Positions 26,393 to 35,091 of a stretch of DNA of 64,000 nucleotides are shown here, in pieces. Source of the stretch: Cronobacter sakazakii (GTDB taxonomy: Bacteria; Pseudomonadota; Gammaproteobacteria; Enterobacterales; Enterobacteriaceae); the NCBI RefSeq assembly GCF_000982825.1, contig NZ_CP011047.1, positions 186,001 to 250,000 of the forward strand, given 5' to 3'. Under the pieces are notes generated by a model that saw only the letters and a program-made list of their open reading frames with translations, searched no databases and was not told the origin of the DNA. The position numbers and the translations under genes were made by a program. The first letter of the stretch is position 1. Every line of letters begins with the position of its first letter.

Positions 26393-27156
26393 GCGCCGGT
26401 CACCACTTTCCACAGAATGCTGCGATACACCGGCATCAGCGGGTGGCTCTGAATGGCGAACAGCGCCACGGCCGCCGCCACCGCCACGCCGGGAGCCAGC
26501 CAGTGCAGACGCGCGCGCGGCAGATAGCGCGTGAGGCGATCCTGCGTTTTACCGCTGCGCCACCAGCGCCAGAGCAGCCACGCCGCCAGCCAGATCAGCA
26601 GCGCCACGCCGCCGAGCAACCATTTAAACGCACCGCTTTTCATCTCCGGCGGAATGTCGATAGCGGCGCCCGCGAGAATGCCCGGCAGAAAGTAAAACGG
26701 CGGCCAGAGCAGGCAGCCAACGATATTCGGCGGGAGGAATTTACGCACCGGCAGGTCGAGCATTCCCGCCACCATCGGCACCAGCGGGCGCGTCGGCCCG
26801 ACAAAGCGCCCGACGAGAATGGTAAACATGCTGTGCTGATGCAGCGCGTGTTCGGTTTTATCGAGCAGCGCCTTGTGCTTTTTCAGGAAGGACCAGCGGT
26901 GCAGCGGTTTCTTAAAGCGCCAGCCGAGCCAGAATGAGATCCAGTCGCCAAGCAGGCAGCCAATAATCCCCACGGCCCAGGCCTCATAGAAATTGACCTC
27001 GCCGCTGCCGATGAGCGCGCCCAGGGCTGCCATCAGTACGGTGCCGGGCAGCAGTAACCCGACCAGCGCCAGGGATTCGAGGAACGCTACCAGCGTAATA
27101 GCAATCAGCGAATAGGCGACTGACTGAGTGATAAAGTGTTCCAGAAAGGCTTCCAT
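26386..27156 (-). CDS. yabI: DedA family membrane protein YabI
   Basis: Inner-membrane protein of the DedA/VTT family, thought to act as a lipid (undecaprenyl phosphate class) transporter. It is 256 aa with several hydrophobic segments. Family motifs seen: FLESLALVGLLLPGTVL, a GDWISFWLGWRFKK loop, and FVGPTRPLVPMVAGML with the conserved arginine and prolines. It is convergent with thiQ. The substrate of YabI itself is not established. Confidence 0.93.
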   Translation of the reverse strand: MEAFLEHFITQSVAYSLIAITLVAFLESLALVGLLLPGTVLMAALGALIGSGEVNFYEAWAVGIIGCLLGDWISFWLGWRFKKPLHRWSFLKKHKALLDKTEHALHQHSMFTILVGRFVGPTRPLVPMVAGMLDLPVRKFLPPNIVGCLLWPPFYFLPGILAGAAIDIPPEMKSGAFKWLLGGVALLIWLAAWLLWRWWRSGKTQDRLTRYLPRARLHWLAPGVAVAAAVALFAIQSHPLMPVYRSILWKVVTGAQ

Positions 27157-27272
27157 AACGCATCCGGTAAAGTGTGGAACAGAGGATTCTCCTGAGCGCT
27201 ATGCCCTGCGTCAAGCCATCCTTCTTTAACCATACTTTACTTTACCGGGCATGACACGAAACCCACGTTGCG

Positions 27273-28118
27273 TTATTCGCATCCGGCGCGGAATTCACTC
27301 GGGCTCGCCCCGGTGCATTTCTTAAACACACGCGAGAAATAGAGCTGATCTTCAAAGCCCACGTTGCGCCCGACGCTCGCTATCGGCATGCGTGTGGTGC
27401 TGAGCAGAAGCTTCGCCTGGCTGATGCGCTGATCTTCGCGCCAGCTCAGCACGCTGACGCCCAACTGCTGACGGAAGAGATGCGACAGGCGCGACGGCGA
27501 CAGGCAGACATGCTGAGCGACGCTTGCAATATCAAAATGGCTGTCGGCCAGGTGATCGCTGATGTACTGGCAGGCATCGCGCACGCGGCTGTCGAGCGGC
27601 GCTTTCAGCGATTCGCTGATCGCCTCAACGCGGCGCAGCAGCAACTGCTCCAGCAAGTTTATCGCCAGCAGCTCGGCATAACGCCCCGGCCCCTGGGCGG
27701 CGTCGATAATCGCCTGAAACAGCGAAGAAAACTGTTCGTGATGCGCCTCGTCCGGGCAGTAAAAACCGGTATTGGCGAAAATGGCGGGCCAGTTCAGCCA
27801 CTCGTGCCAGTAGGCGCGCGGGCGGAAATAGACCCACTGGTGATACCACTCTTTCGCCTCCGGGTTACGGCCATAGTGATGCACTTCGCCCGGTGGGAAC
27901 AGCAGCATATCGCCGGGGCGGCAGAGATATTCTTTACCCTGATTTTTCACCACCCCTTCGCCGCGCACCGTCAGGTTGAGAATATAACCTTTCATGCCGA
28001 GCGGCCGGTCAATGAAAAAATCGAGCCAGCCGTCGGCCTCAATCGGCGTCAGTCCGGCCACAAGATGGGCGTTAAACGAGTAACCAGGCAGCAGAGGATC
28101 GTTTTGCGTTTCAGCCAT
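27273..28118 (-). CDS. araC: arabinose operon regulator AraC
   Basis: Dual activator/repressor of the arabinose genes. It is 281 aa from MAETQNDPLLPGYSF; upstream in-frame starts are rejected on homology. It has an N-terminal cupin arabinose-binding and dimerisation domain, a linker near residue 168, and a C-terminal domain with two helix-turn-helices (DIASVAQHVCLSPSRLSHLF and PIASVGRNVGFEDQLYFSRVF). It ends EFRAGCE, about 11 residues shorter than E. coli AraC but like the shorter Salmonella form (from memory). It is divergent from araBAD. Confidence 0.96.
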   Translation of the reverse strand: MAETQNDPLLPGYSFNAHLVAGLTPIEADGWLDFFIDRPLGMKGYILNLTVRGEGVVKNQGKEYLCRPGDMLLFPPGEVHHYGRNPEAKEWYHQWVYFRPRAYWHEWLNWPAIFANTGFYCPDEAHHEQFSSLFQAIIDAAQGPGRYAELLAINLLEQLLLRRVEAISESLKAPLDSRVRDACQYISDHLADSHFDIASVAQHVCLSPSRLSHLFRQQLGVSVLSWREDQRISQAKLLLSTTRMPIASVGRNVGFEDQLYFSRVFKKCTGASPSEFRAGCE

Positions 28119-28145
28119 TTTCACGGCGCTCCGAAGCGAGAGTGA

Positions 28146-28165
28146 AGAAACCATTTGTCCATATC
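28146..28165 (-). promoter_or_regulatory. araO2 operator
   Basis: AGAAACCATTTGTCCATATC closely matches the E. coli araO2 half-site (AGAAACCAATTGTCCATATT). It lies in the araC leader, the correct place for the AraC repression loop to araI1, about 200 bp away. Confidence 0.75.
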
Positions 28166-28292
28166 GTTATTTTCGCCAGCAGCGGCAGGCACCTGAGCGC
28201 CTGGCACAACAGCGGCGGCGGCTTAAGCCCGCTTTATTACAGAAAATAACCTGTATTGCCTTCGCTGTCAGGCTTTTTAATCCATAACCGAA

Positions 28293-28422
28293 GTGTCTAT
28301 AAGCGCGGCAGAAATGTCCACATCGAATATTTGCGTGGCGTCACAAATTCTCGCTTCACAGCATTTTCGTCCATAAGTTCAGCGGATCCACCCTGACCCT
28401 TTTGGCGGGGTAAAACTAATGT
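28293..28422 (+). promoter_or_regulatory. araC/araBAD control region (araO1, CRP site, araI1/I2, pBAD)
   Basis: By comparison with E. coli from memory: the araO1-like segment GTGTCTATAAGCGCGGCAG begins at 28293; a CRP-like site TTGCGTGGCGTCACA lies at 28331-28345; araI1 with GCATTTTCGTCCATA lies at about 28361-28375; araI2 is at about 28380-28396. It is followed by the pBAD -35 CTGACC (28393-28398), an 18-bp spacer and -10 TAATGT (28417-28422). The araI2/-35 overlap needed for AraC activation is kept. Confidence 0.75.
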
Positions 28423-28457
28423 TCTCTCCATGTTTGTTTATCGCATGGAGTATGAAG

Positions 28458-30170
28458 ATGGCTATTGCGCTGGGACTCGATTTTGGCAGCGACTCGGTGA
28501 GAGCTTTGGCGGTGGACTGCACCACCGGTGCCGAGCTTGCCACCAGCGTGGAGTGGTATCCACGCTGGCAGGAAGGGCGCTATTGCGACGCGGCCCGTAA
28601 CCAGTTCCGCCATCATCCGCGGGATTACATTGAATCAATGGAAGCGGCGTTAAAAACCGTGCTGGCGGCACTCTCGCCAGAGCAGCGCGCCGCCGTGGTT
28701 GGCATCGGCGTTGACAGCACCGGCTCCACGCCCGCCCCGATTGACGCCGACGGTAACGTGCTGGCGCTTAATCCGGAGTTTGCCGACAACCCCAACGCGA
28801 TGTTCGTGCTGTGGAAAGATCACACCTCGGTGGAGGAAGCGGAAGCAATCACCCGCCTGTGCCATACGCCCGGCAAAACGGACTATTCGCGCTACATCGG
28901 CGGGATTTACTCCAGTGAATGGTTCTGGGCCAAGATCCTGCATGTGACGCGCCAGGACAGCGCCGTCGCGCAGGCCGCCGCCTCGTGGATTGAGCTGTGC
29001 GACTGGGTACCTGCCCTGCTCTCCGGCACCACCCGCCCGGCGGATATTCGCCGCGGCCGTTGCAGCGCCGGTCATAAATCGCTGTGGCATGAAAGCTGGG
29101 GCGGCCTGCCGCCGGCAAGCTTCTTCGATGAGCTTGATCCGCTGATTAACCAGCATCTCGATTACCCGATGTTCACCGACACCTTCACCGCCGACATTCC
29201 GGTGGGCAACCTGTGCGCCGACTGGGCGCAGCGCCTCGGCCTGCCGGAAAGCGTGGTGATTTCCGGCGGCGCGTTTGACTGCCATATGGGCGCGGTCGGC
29301 GCGGGCGCACAGCCGAATACGCTCGTGAAAGTGATCGGCACCTCCACCTGCGACATCCTGGTGGCGGAGAAAGCAGACGTCGGCGAGCGCGCCGTGAAAG
29401 GTATTTGTGGTCAGGTGGATGGCAGCGTGGTGCCGGATTTCATCGGCCTCGAAGCCGGGCAATCCGCCTTTGGCGATATCTACGCCTGGTTTGGTCGTCT
29501 GCTCGGCTGGCCGCTGGATACGCTCGCGAAGCAGCACCCGGAACTGAAACCCCAGATTGAAGCCAGCAAAAAACAGCTGCTGCCTGCGCTTACGGAAGCC
29601 TGGGCGAAAAACCCGTCGCTCGATCATCTGCCGGTGATCCTCGACTGGTTTAACGGCCGCCGTACGCCGTTCGCCAACCAGCGCCTGAAAGGCGTCATTA
29701 CCGATCTTAACCTCGCCACCGACGCGCCGCTGCTCTTCGGCGGGCTTATCGCCGCCACCGCCTTTGGTGCGCGCGCCATTCAGGAGTGTTTTGTCGATCA
29801 GGGCATAGCGGTGAATAACGTGATGGCGCTCGGCGGCATCGCCCGTAAAAACCCGGTGATCATGCAGGTCTGTTGCGACGTACTAAACCGCCCGCTGCAA
29901 ATCGTCGCCTCCGATCAGTGCTGTGCGCTGGGCGCGGCCATTTTCGCCGCCGTCGCCGCAGGCGCTCATGCCGATATCCCGCAGGCGCAGCAGGCGATGG
30001 CAAGCCAGATTGAAAGCACGCTACAGCCGCAGCCGGAGAGCGCCGCGCGCTTCGAACAACTCTACCGCCGCTTCCAGCAATGGTCGCAAAGCGCGGAACA
30101 ACACTATCTCCCTTCAGCCGCCATCCCGCAGTCTGCCGAGCGCGCAGGCCAGGCGGCCCTGACACATTAA
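28458..30170 (+). CDS. araB: L-ribulokinase
   Basis: Phosphorylates L-ribulose to L-ribulose 5-phosphate. It is 570 aa from MAIALGLDFGSDSVRALAVD. The start has GGAG seven bases upstream; earlier in-frame ATGs are in the leader. FGGY-kinase features: the N-terminal DFGSDSVRA phosphate loop, GTSTCDIL, and the ADP-binding ALGGIARKNP and DQCCALGAAIFAA segments. It is the first gene of araBAD, controlled by AraC and CRP. Confidence 0.97.
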   Translation: MAIALGLDFGSDSVRALAVDCTTGAELATSVEWYPRWQEGRYCDAARNQFRHHPRDYIESMEAALKTVLAALSPEQRAAVVGIGVDSTGSTPAPIDADGNVLALNPEFADNPNAMFVLWKDHTSVEEAEAITRLCHTPGKTDYSRYIGGIYSSEWFWAKILHVTRQDSAVAQAAASWIELCDWVPALLSGTTRPADIRRGRCSAGHKSLWHESWGGLPPASFFDELDPLINQHLDYPMFTDTFTADIPVGNLCADWAQRLGLPESVVISGGAFDCHMGAVGAGAQPNTLVKVIGTSTCDILVAEKADVGERAVKGICGQVDGSVVPDFIGLEAGQSAFGDIYAWFGRLLGWPLDTLAKQHPELKPQIEASKKQLLPALTEAWAKNPSLDHLPVILDWFNGRRTPFANQRLKGVITDLNLATDAPLLFGGLIAATAFGARAIQECFVDQGIAVNNVMALGGIARKNPVIMQVCCDVLNRPLQIVASDQCCALGAAIFAAVAAGAHADIPQAQQAMASQIESTLQPQPESAARFEQLYRRFQQWSQSAEQHYLPSAAIPQSAERAGQAALTH

Positions 30171-30180
30171 GGACACGATG

Positions 30181-31683
30181 ATGACAATTTTCGATCAGTA
30201 TGAAGTGTGGTTTGTGATTGGCAGCCAGCACCTTTACGGCCCTGAAACGCTGCGTCAGGTCAACCAGCACGCCGAACAGGTGGTGAACGCGCTGAACGCT
30301 GAAGCGAAGCTGCCGTGCAAACTGGTGTTGAAGCCGCTCGGCACCACGCCGGACGAGATCACCGCCATTTGCCGCGACGCCAACTATGACGACAAATGCG
30401 CGGGTCTGGTGGTCTGGCTGCATACGTTCTCGCCGGCGAAGATGTGGATCAACGGCCTTTCCATCCTTAACAAACCGCTGCTGCAATTCCATACCCAGTT
30501 CAATGCGCAGATCCCGTGGGGCAGCATCGACATGGACTTTATGAACCTGAACCAGACCGCGCACGGCGGCCGCGAGTTCGGCTTCATCGGCGCGCGGATG
30601 CGTCTGCAACATAGCGTGGTGACGGGGCACTGGCAGGACAAACAGTCTCAGGGGCGTCTCGGCGCGTGGATGCGCCAGGCGGTATCGAAACAGGATACCC
30701 GTCACCTGAAAGTGGCGCGCTTTGGCGACAACATGCGTGAAGTCGCCGTGACCGAAGGGGATAAAGTCGCCGCGCAGATCAAGTTCGGCTTCTCGGTGAA
30801 CACCTGGGGCGTGGGCGATCTGGTGGCCGTGGTTAACGACGTCAGCGAAGGCGATATCAACGCGCTGGTGGATGAATATGAAAGCAGCTACCGCCTGACC
30901 CCTGCCGCGCAAATTAACGGCGACAAGCGCCAGAACGTCCTCGACGCCGCGCGCATCGAACTTGGCATGAAGCGTTTCCTGGAGGACGGCGGCTTCCACG
31001 CCTTCACCACGACGTTTGAAGATTTACACGGACTGAAACAGCTGCCGGGCCTTGCGGTACAGCGTCTGATGCAGCAGGGCTACGGCTTTGCGGGCGAAGG
31101 CGACTGGAAAACCGCCGCGCTGCTGCGCATCATGAAAGTGATGTCGACTGGCCTTGAAGGCGGCACCTCCTTTATGGAGGACTACACCTATAACTTCGAG
31201 AACGGCAACGACATGGTGCTCGGCTCCCACATGCTGGAAGTCTGCCCGACCATCGCCACGCCGGAAAAACCGATCCTCGACGTGCAATACCTCGGCATTG
31301 GCGGTAAAGCCGATCCGGCGCGCCTGATCTTCTCCACCTCCACCGGTCCTGCCGTCAACGCCAGCCTTATCGATCTGGGCGATCGTTTCCGCCTGCTGGT
31401 GAACTGCGTCGACGCGGTAAAAACCCCGCACGACCTGCCGAAGCTGCCGGTGGCCAACGCGCTGTGGAAAGCGCAGCCGGATCTGCCGACCGCGTCTGAA
31501 GCCTGGATCCTCGCCGGTGGCGCGCACCATACCGTCTTCAGCCAGGCGCTGACGCTCGACGATATGCGCCTGTTCGCGGAGATGCATGACCTTGAACTCG
31601 CCGTGATCGACAACGAGACCCGCCTGCCCGCGTTTAAAGACGCGCTGCGCTGGAACGAAGTCTATTACGGCTTCAAACGTTAA
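30181..31683 (+). CDS. araA: L-arabinose isomerase
   Basis: Converts L-arabinose to L-ribulose. It is 500 aa from MTIFDQYEVWFVIGSQHLYG; the upstream ATG adds a single Met and is less likely. It contains the Mn-binding catalytic segments FEDLHGLKQLPG with the conserved Glu and LGSHMLEVCPT. It is 10 bp after araB in the araBAD operon. Confidence 0.97.
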   Translation: MTIFDQYEVWFVIGSQHLYGPETLRQVNQHAEQVVNALNAEAKLPCKLVLKPLGTTPDEITAICRDANYDDKCAGLVVWLHTFSPAKMWINGLSILNKPLLQFHTQFNAQIPWGSIDMDFMNLNQTAHGGREFGFIGARMRLQHSVVTGHWQDKQSQGRLGAWMRQAVSKQDTRHLKVARFGDNMREVAVTEGDKVAAQIKFGFSVNTWGVGDLVAVVNDVSEGDINALVDEYESSYRLTPAAQINGDKRQNVLDAARIELGMKRFLEDGGFHAFTTTFEDLHGLKQLPGLAVQRLMQQGYGFAGEGDWKTAALLRIMKVMSTGLEGGTSFMEDYTYNFENGNDMVLGSHMLEVCPTIATPEKPILDVQYLGIGGKADPARLIFSTSTGPAVNASLIDLGDRFRLLVNCVDAVKTPHDLPKLPVANALWKAQPDLPTASEAWILAGGAHHTVFSQALTLDDMRLFAEMHDLELAVIDNETRLPAFKDALRWNEVYYGFKR

Positions 31684-31691
31684 ACCCCAGT

Positions 31692-31717
31692 GCCCGGTGA
31701 CGCGTCGTGCGCCGGGC
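31692..31717. repeat. REP-like palindrome between araA and araD
   Basis: GCCCGG at 31692-31697 pairs with CCGGGC at 31712-31717 around a GC-rich centre. It resembles the enterobacterial REP unit and lies inside the operon, where such stems commonly stabilise the upstream mRNA. Confidence 0.6.
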
Positions 31718-31768
31718 CTGTGACTTCGCAGGCTCGCTCGCGACACGTCATCCGGCGTGGAGAGAGGT

Positions 31769-32464
31769 ATGTTAGAAGAACTCAAGCGTCAGGTGCTGGA
31801 AGCCAATCTGGCGCTGCCGAAGCATAATCTGGTGACGCTCACGTGGGGCAACGTGAGCGCCGTTGACCGCGAGCGCGGCCTGTTTGTTATCAAGCCCTCG
31901 GGCGTCGATTACAGCGTGATGACCGCAGAAGATATGGTAGTGGTCAGCATCGAGACCGGCGAAGTCGTCGAAGGCACGAAAAAGCCATCGTCCGATACGC
32001 CCACGCATCGCCTGCTCTATCAGCAGTTCCCGACGATCGGCGGCATTGTGCATACCCATTCGCGCCACGCGACAATCTGGGCGCAGGCGGGGCTGCCGAT
32101 CCCGGCGACCGGCACCACGCATGCCGATTACTTTTACGGGGAGATCCCCTGCACTCGTAAAATGACGGATGACGAGATCAACGGCGCGTATGAGTGGGAA
32201 ACCGGCGTGGTGATCGCCGAAACCTTCCGCCAGCGCGATATCGATCCGGCTCAGATGCCCGGCGTGCTGGTGCACTCCCACGGCCCGTTCGCCTGGGGTA
32301 AAGATGCGGTCGACGCGGTGCATAACGCGATCGTGCTGGAAGAGATCGCCTATATGGGGATCTTCTGCCGCCAGCTCGCCCCGGAACTGCCGCCAATGCA
32401 GCAGACGCTGCTGGATAAACATTATCTGCGCAAACACGGCGCGAAAGCGTATTACGGGCAGTAA
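31769..32464 (+). CDS. araD: L-ribulose-5-phosphate 4-epimerase
   Basis: Converts L-ribulose 5-phosphate to D-xylulose 5-phosphate, feeding the pentose phosphate pathway. It is 231 aa from MLEELKRQVLEANLALPKHN, with GAGAGG 6 bp before the ATG. The class II aldolase/epimerase zinc ligands are seen in VHTHSRHA and VHSHGPFAWG. It is 85 bp after araA, separated by a REP-like palindrome, and ends the araBAD operon. Confidence 0.97.
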   Translation: MLEELKRQVLEANLALPKHNLVTLTWGNVSAVDRERGLFVIKPSGVDYSVMTAEDMVVVSIETGEVVEGTKKPSSDTPTHRLLYQQFPTIGGIVHTHSRHATIWAQAGLPIPATGTTHADYFYGEIPCTRKMTDDEINGAYEWETGVVIAETFRQRDIDPAQMPGVLVHSHGPFAWGKDAVDAVHNAIVLEEIAYMGIFCRQLAPELPPMQQTLLDKHYLRKHGAKAYYGQ

Positions 32465-32469
32465 ACCGC

Positions 32470-32495
32470 GCCCGGTGGCGCGACGCTTACCGGGC
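32470..32495. repeat. REP element after araD
   Basis: GCCCGGTGGCG at 32470 and the complementary ACCGGGC ending at 32495 form the typical enterobacterial REP stem, located just after the operon end. Confidence 0.72.
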
Positions 32496-32525
32496 TTGCG
32501 GGCAACCTGTAATACCACCGCGTAC

Positions 32526-32541
32526 CTGTATAAAACCCCAG
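32526..32541 (+). promoter_or_regulatory. LexA box of polB
   Basis: CTG at 32526-32528, ten bases TATAAAACCC, and CAG at 32539-32541 fit the SOS box pattern CTG-N10-CAG. It lies 57 bp before polB, whose E. coli counterpart (dinA) is SOS-induced. Confidence 0.78.
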
Positions 32542-32553
32542 CAAAACAGACGC

Positions 32554-32583
32554 AACCAGGCTATAATCACGCCTGGTTTTTTA
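32554..32583 (+). terminator. terminator hairpin upstream of polB, overlapping a TATAAT
   Basis: AACCAGGC (32554-32561) pairs with GCCTGGTT (32571-32578) and is followed by T residues. The loop contains a perfect -10-like TATAAT (32562-32567). It may terminate araBAD transcription and also overlap the polB promoter. Confidence 0.7.
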
Positions 32584-32597
32584 TGTGAGTACGCCGC

Positions 32598-34958
32598 GTG
32601 TCTGAAGCGCATCAGGGGTTTATTTTAAGCCGTCACTGGCGGGATACACCGCAGGGAACGGAGATCGAATTCTGGCTCGCGACGGATGCCGGGCCGCTGC
32701 GCGTCTGCCTGCCGCCGCAGGAGTCCGTCGCGTTTATTCCCGAAGCCGAACGCGCGCGCGCCGAAAGCCTGCTTGCGCAGGAGAACGACGCGCGCTTTGC
32801 GGCACTTTCACTGAAAGATTTTCAGCGTCAGCCTGTGTGCGGCCTTTACTGCCGCTCGCACCGCCAGCTGATGCGGCTTGAAAAGCTGCTGCGCGAAAAC
32901 GGCGTCACGGTCTATGAGGCGGATATTCGCCCGCCGGAACGTTTTCTGATGGAGCGGTTTATCACGGCACCCGTGTGGGTCAGCGGCGAGCGTCAGGGCG
33001 AGCGGCTGATTAATGCGCGCCTGAAGCCGAGCCCGCACTATCGCCCGCCGCTCAAATGGGTGTCGCTTGATATCGAAACCAACCGCCACGGCGAGCTTTA
33101 CTGCATTGGTCTTGAAGGCTGCGGCTCGCGCGTGGTCTACATGCTCGGGCCGGAAAACGGCAATTCCCGCGGCCTTGATTTCGAACTGGAATATGTCGCA
33201 AGTCGCCCGCAGCTGATTGAAAAACTCAACACCTGGTTTGCACGGCATGACCCGGATGTGCTGATCGGCTGGAACGTTATCCAGTTCGATCTGCGGATGC
33301 TGCAAAAACATGCCGAGCGTTACGGCGTGCCCTTGCGGCTTGGGCGCGGCAACAGCGAGCTGGAGTGGCGCGAACACGGCTTTAAGAATGGCGTCTTTTT
33401 CGCGCAGGCCGCCGGGCGGTTAATCATCGACGGCATTGAAGCGCTAAAATCCGCCTTCTGGAATTTTTCATCGTTTTCACTGGAGTCGGTGTCTCAGGAG
33501 CTGCTCGGCGAAGGCAAAGCCATCGACAACCCGTGGCAGCGCATGGATGAAATCGACCGGCGCTTCGCGGAGGATAAACCCGCGCTCGCCACCTACAACC
33601 TGAAAGACTGCGAGCTGGTAACGCGCATCTTCCATAAAACGGAGATCATGCCGTTTCTGCTGGAACGCGCCACGGTGAACGGCCTGCCGGTGGATCGCCA
33701 CGGCGGCTCGGTCGCGGCGTTCAGCCACCTCTATTTTCCACGCATGCACCGCGCGGGTTTTGTCGCGCCCAATCTCGGCGCGGTGCCGCCGCAGGCCAGT
33801 CCCGGCGGCTATGTGATGGATTCACAGCCCGGCCTGTATGATTCGGTGCTGGTGCTGGATTACAAAAGCCTTTATCCGTCGATCATCCGCACCTTTTTAA
33901 TCGATCCGGTGGGTCTGGTGGAAGGGCTGGGCGCGCCGGAACCCGCGGCGAGCGTGGAAGGCTTTATTGGCGCCTGGTTTTCGCGCGAGACGCACTGCCT
34001 GCCGGAGATCGTCACGCAGATCTGGCAGGGACGTGAAGAGGCTAAACGCCTCGGCAATAAACCACTCTCCCAGGCGCTGAAAATCATCATGAACGCGTTT
34101 TACGGCGTGCTCGGCACCAGCGCGTGCCGGTTCTACGATCCGCGCCTCGCCTCCTCGATCACCATGCGCGGCCACGAGATCATGCGTCAGACCAAAGCGC
34201 TGATCGAAGCGCAGGGCTATACGGTGATTTACGGCGATACCGACTCCACGTTCGTCTGGCTTAAACGGGCGCATAAAGAAGACGAGGCCGCAGAGATAGG
34301 CCAGCGGCTGATTGCACACGTTAACGCCTGGTGGCAGCGTCACCTTAAAGAGAGTATTGGCCTTGAGAGCGCGCTGGAGCTGGAGTACGAAACTCACTTC
34401 AGCCGTTTTCTGATGCCGACCATTCGCGGCGCGGAGATGGGCAGCAAAAAGCGCTACGCCGGGCTGATTCAGGAAGGGGACAGCCAGCGCATGGTCTTTA
34501 AAGGGCTGGAAACGGTGCGCACCGACTGGACGCCGCTCGCGCAGCAGTTCCAGCAAAATCTCTACCTGCGTATTTTTCGCCGCGAGCCGTACCAGGATTA
34601 CATTCGCGACACTATCGCGCGGCTGATGGCGGGCGAACTGGACGATCAACTGGTCTACCGCAAACGCCTGCGCCGCCCGCTCAGCGAATACCAGCGTAAC
34701 GTGCCGCCGCACGTGCGCGCCGCGCGGCTTGCCGATGAGCATAACGCGCGTCTCGGGCGTCCGGCGCAGTACCAGAACCGCGGCACGATTAAATATGTCT
34801 GGACAATGAACGGCCCGGAGCCGGTGGATTATCAGCAGGGCGCGCCCGACTACGATCACTATTTAACGAAGCAGTTACAGCCCGTCGCGGACGGCATCCT
34901 GCCTTTTATGGAGGATGACTTTGCTACACTGATGACAGGGCAGATGGGGCTTTTTTGA
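32598..34958 (+). CDS. polB: DNA polymerase II
   Basis: Family B DNA polymerase with 3'-5' exonuclease, used in SOS-related repair and replication restart. It is 786 aa. The start is GTG at 32598, giving MSEAHQGFILSRHWRDT, which aligns with the E. coli N terminus. Exonuclease motif DIETNRHGE lies near residue 155. Polymerase motifs are DYKSLYPSIIRTF near 417 and YGDTDSTF near 545; the C terminus TGQMGLF is a likely beta-clamp-binding peptide. A LexA box lies upstream. Confidence 0.96.
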   Translation: MSEAHQGFILSRHWRDTPQGTEIEFWLATDAGPLRVCLPPQESVAFIPEAERARAESLLAQENDARFAALSLKDFQRQPVCGLYCRSHRQLMRLEKLLRENGVTVYEADIRPPERFLMERFITAPVWVSGERQGERLINARLKPSPHYRPPLKWVSLDIETNRHGELYCIGLEGCGSRVVYMLGPENGNSRGLDFELEYVASRPQLIEKLNTWFARHDPDVLIGWNVIQFDLRMLQKHAERYGVPLRLGRGNSELEWREHGFKNGVFFAQAAGRLIIDGIEALKSAFWNFSSFSLESVSQELLGEGKAIDNPWQRMDEIDRRFAEDKPALATYNLKDCELVTRIFHKTEIMPFLLERATVNGLPVDRHGGSVAAFSHLYFPRMHRAGFVAPNLGAVPPQASPGGYVMDSQPGLYDSVLVLDYKSLYPSIIRTFLIDPVGLVEGLGAPEPAASVEGFIGAWFSRETHCLPEIVTQIWQGREEAKRLGNKPLSQALKIIMNAFYGVLGTSACRFYDPRLASSITMRGHEIMRQTKALIEAQGYTVIYGDTDSTFVWLKRAHKEDEAAEIGQRLIAHVNAWWQRHLKESIGLESALELEYETHFSRFLMPTIRGAEMGSKKRYAGLIQEGDSQRMVFKGLETVRTDWTPLAQQFQQNLYLRIFRREPYQDYIRDTIARLMAGELDDQLVYRKRLRRPLSEYQRNVPPHVRAARLADEHNARLGRPAQYQNRGTIKYVWTMNGPEPVDYQQGAPDYDHYLTKQLQPVADGILPFMEDDFATLMTGQMGLF

Positions 34959-35091
34959 CACGTGACGAACGTCCTGGCATCCAGTACCATAGCGCCCTTT
35001 TCACATCACCCTGATTGCGACACCCCGCCTGCACGCAGGCGGGAGTTATACTATTGCCTGCAAATCTGATAAGAGAATAGAGCCGATATAT

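Noticed and set aside
27273..28118. AraC shorter than the E. coli protein at the C terminus
   Set aside because: The missing residues lie past the last helix-turn-helix, and shorter AraC proteins are normal in related genera, so this is not a truncation.
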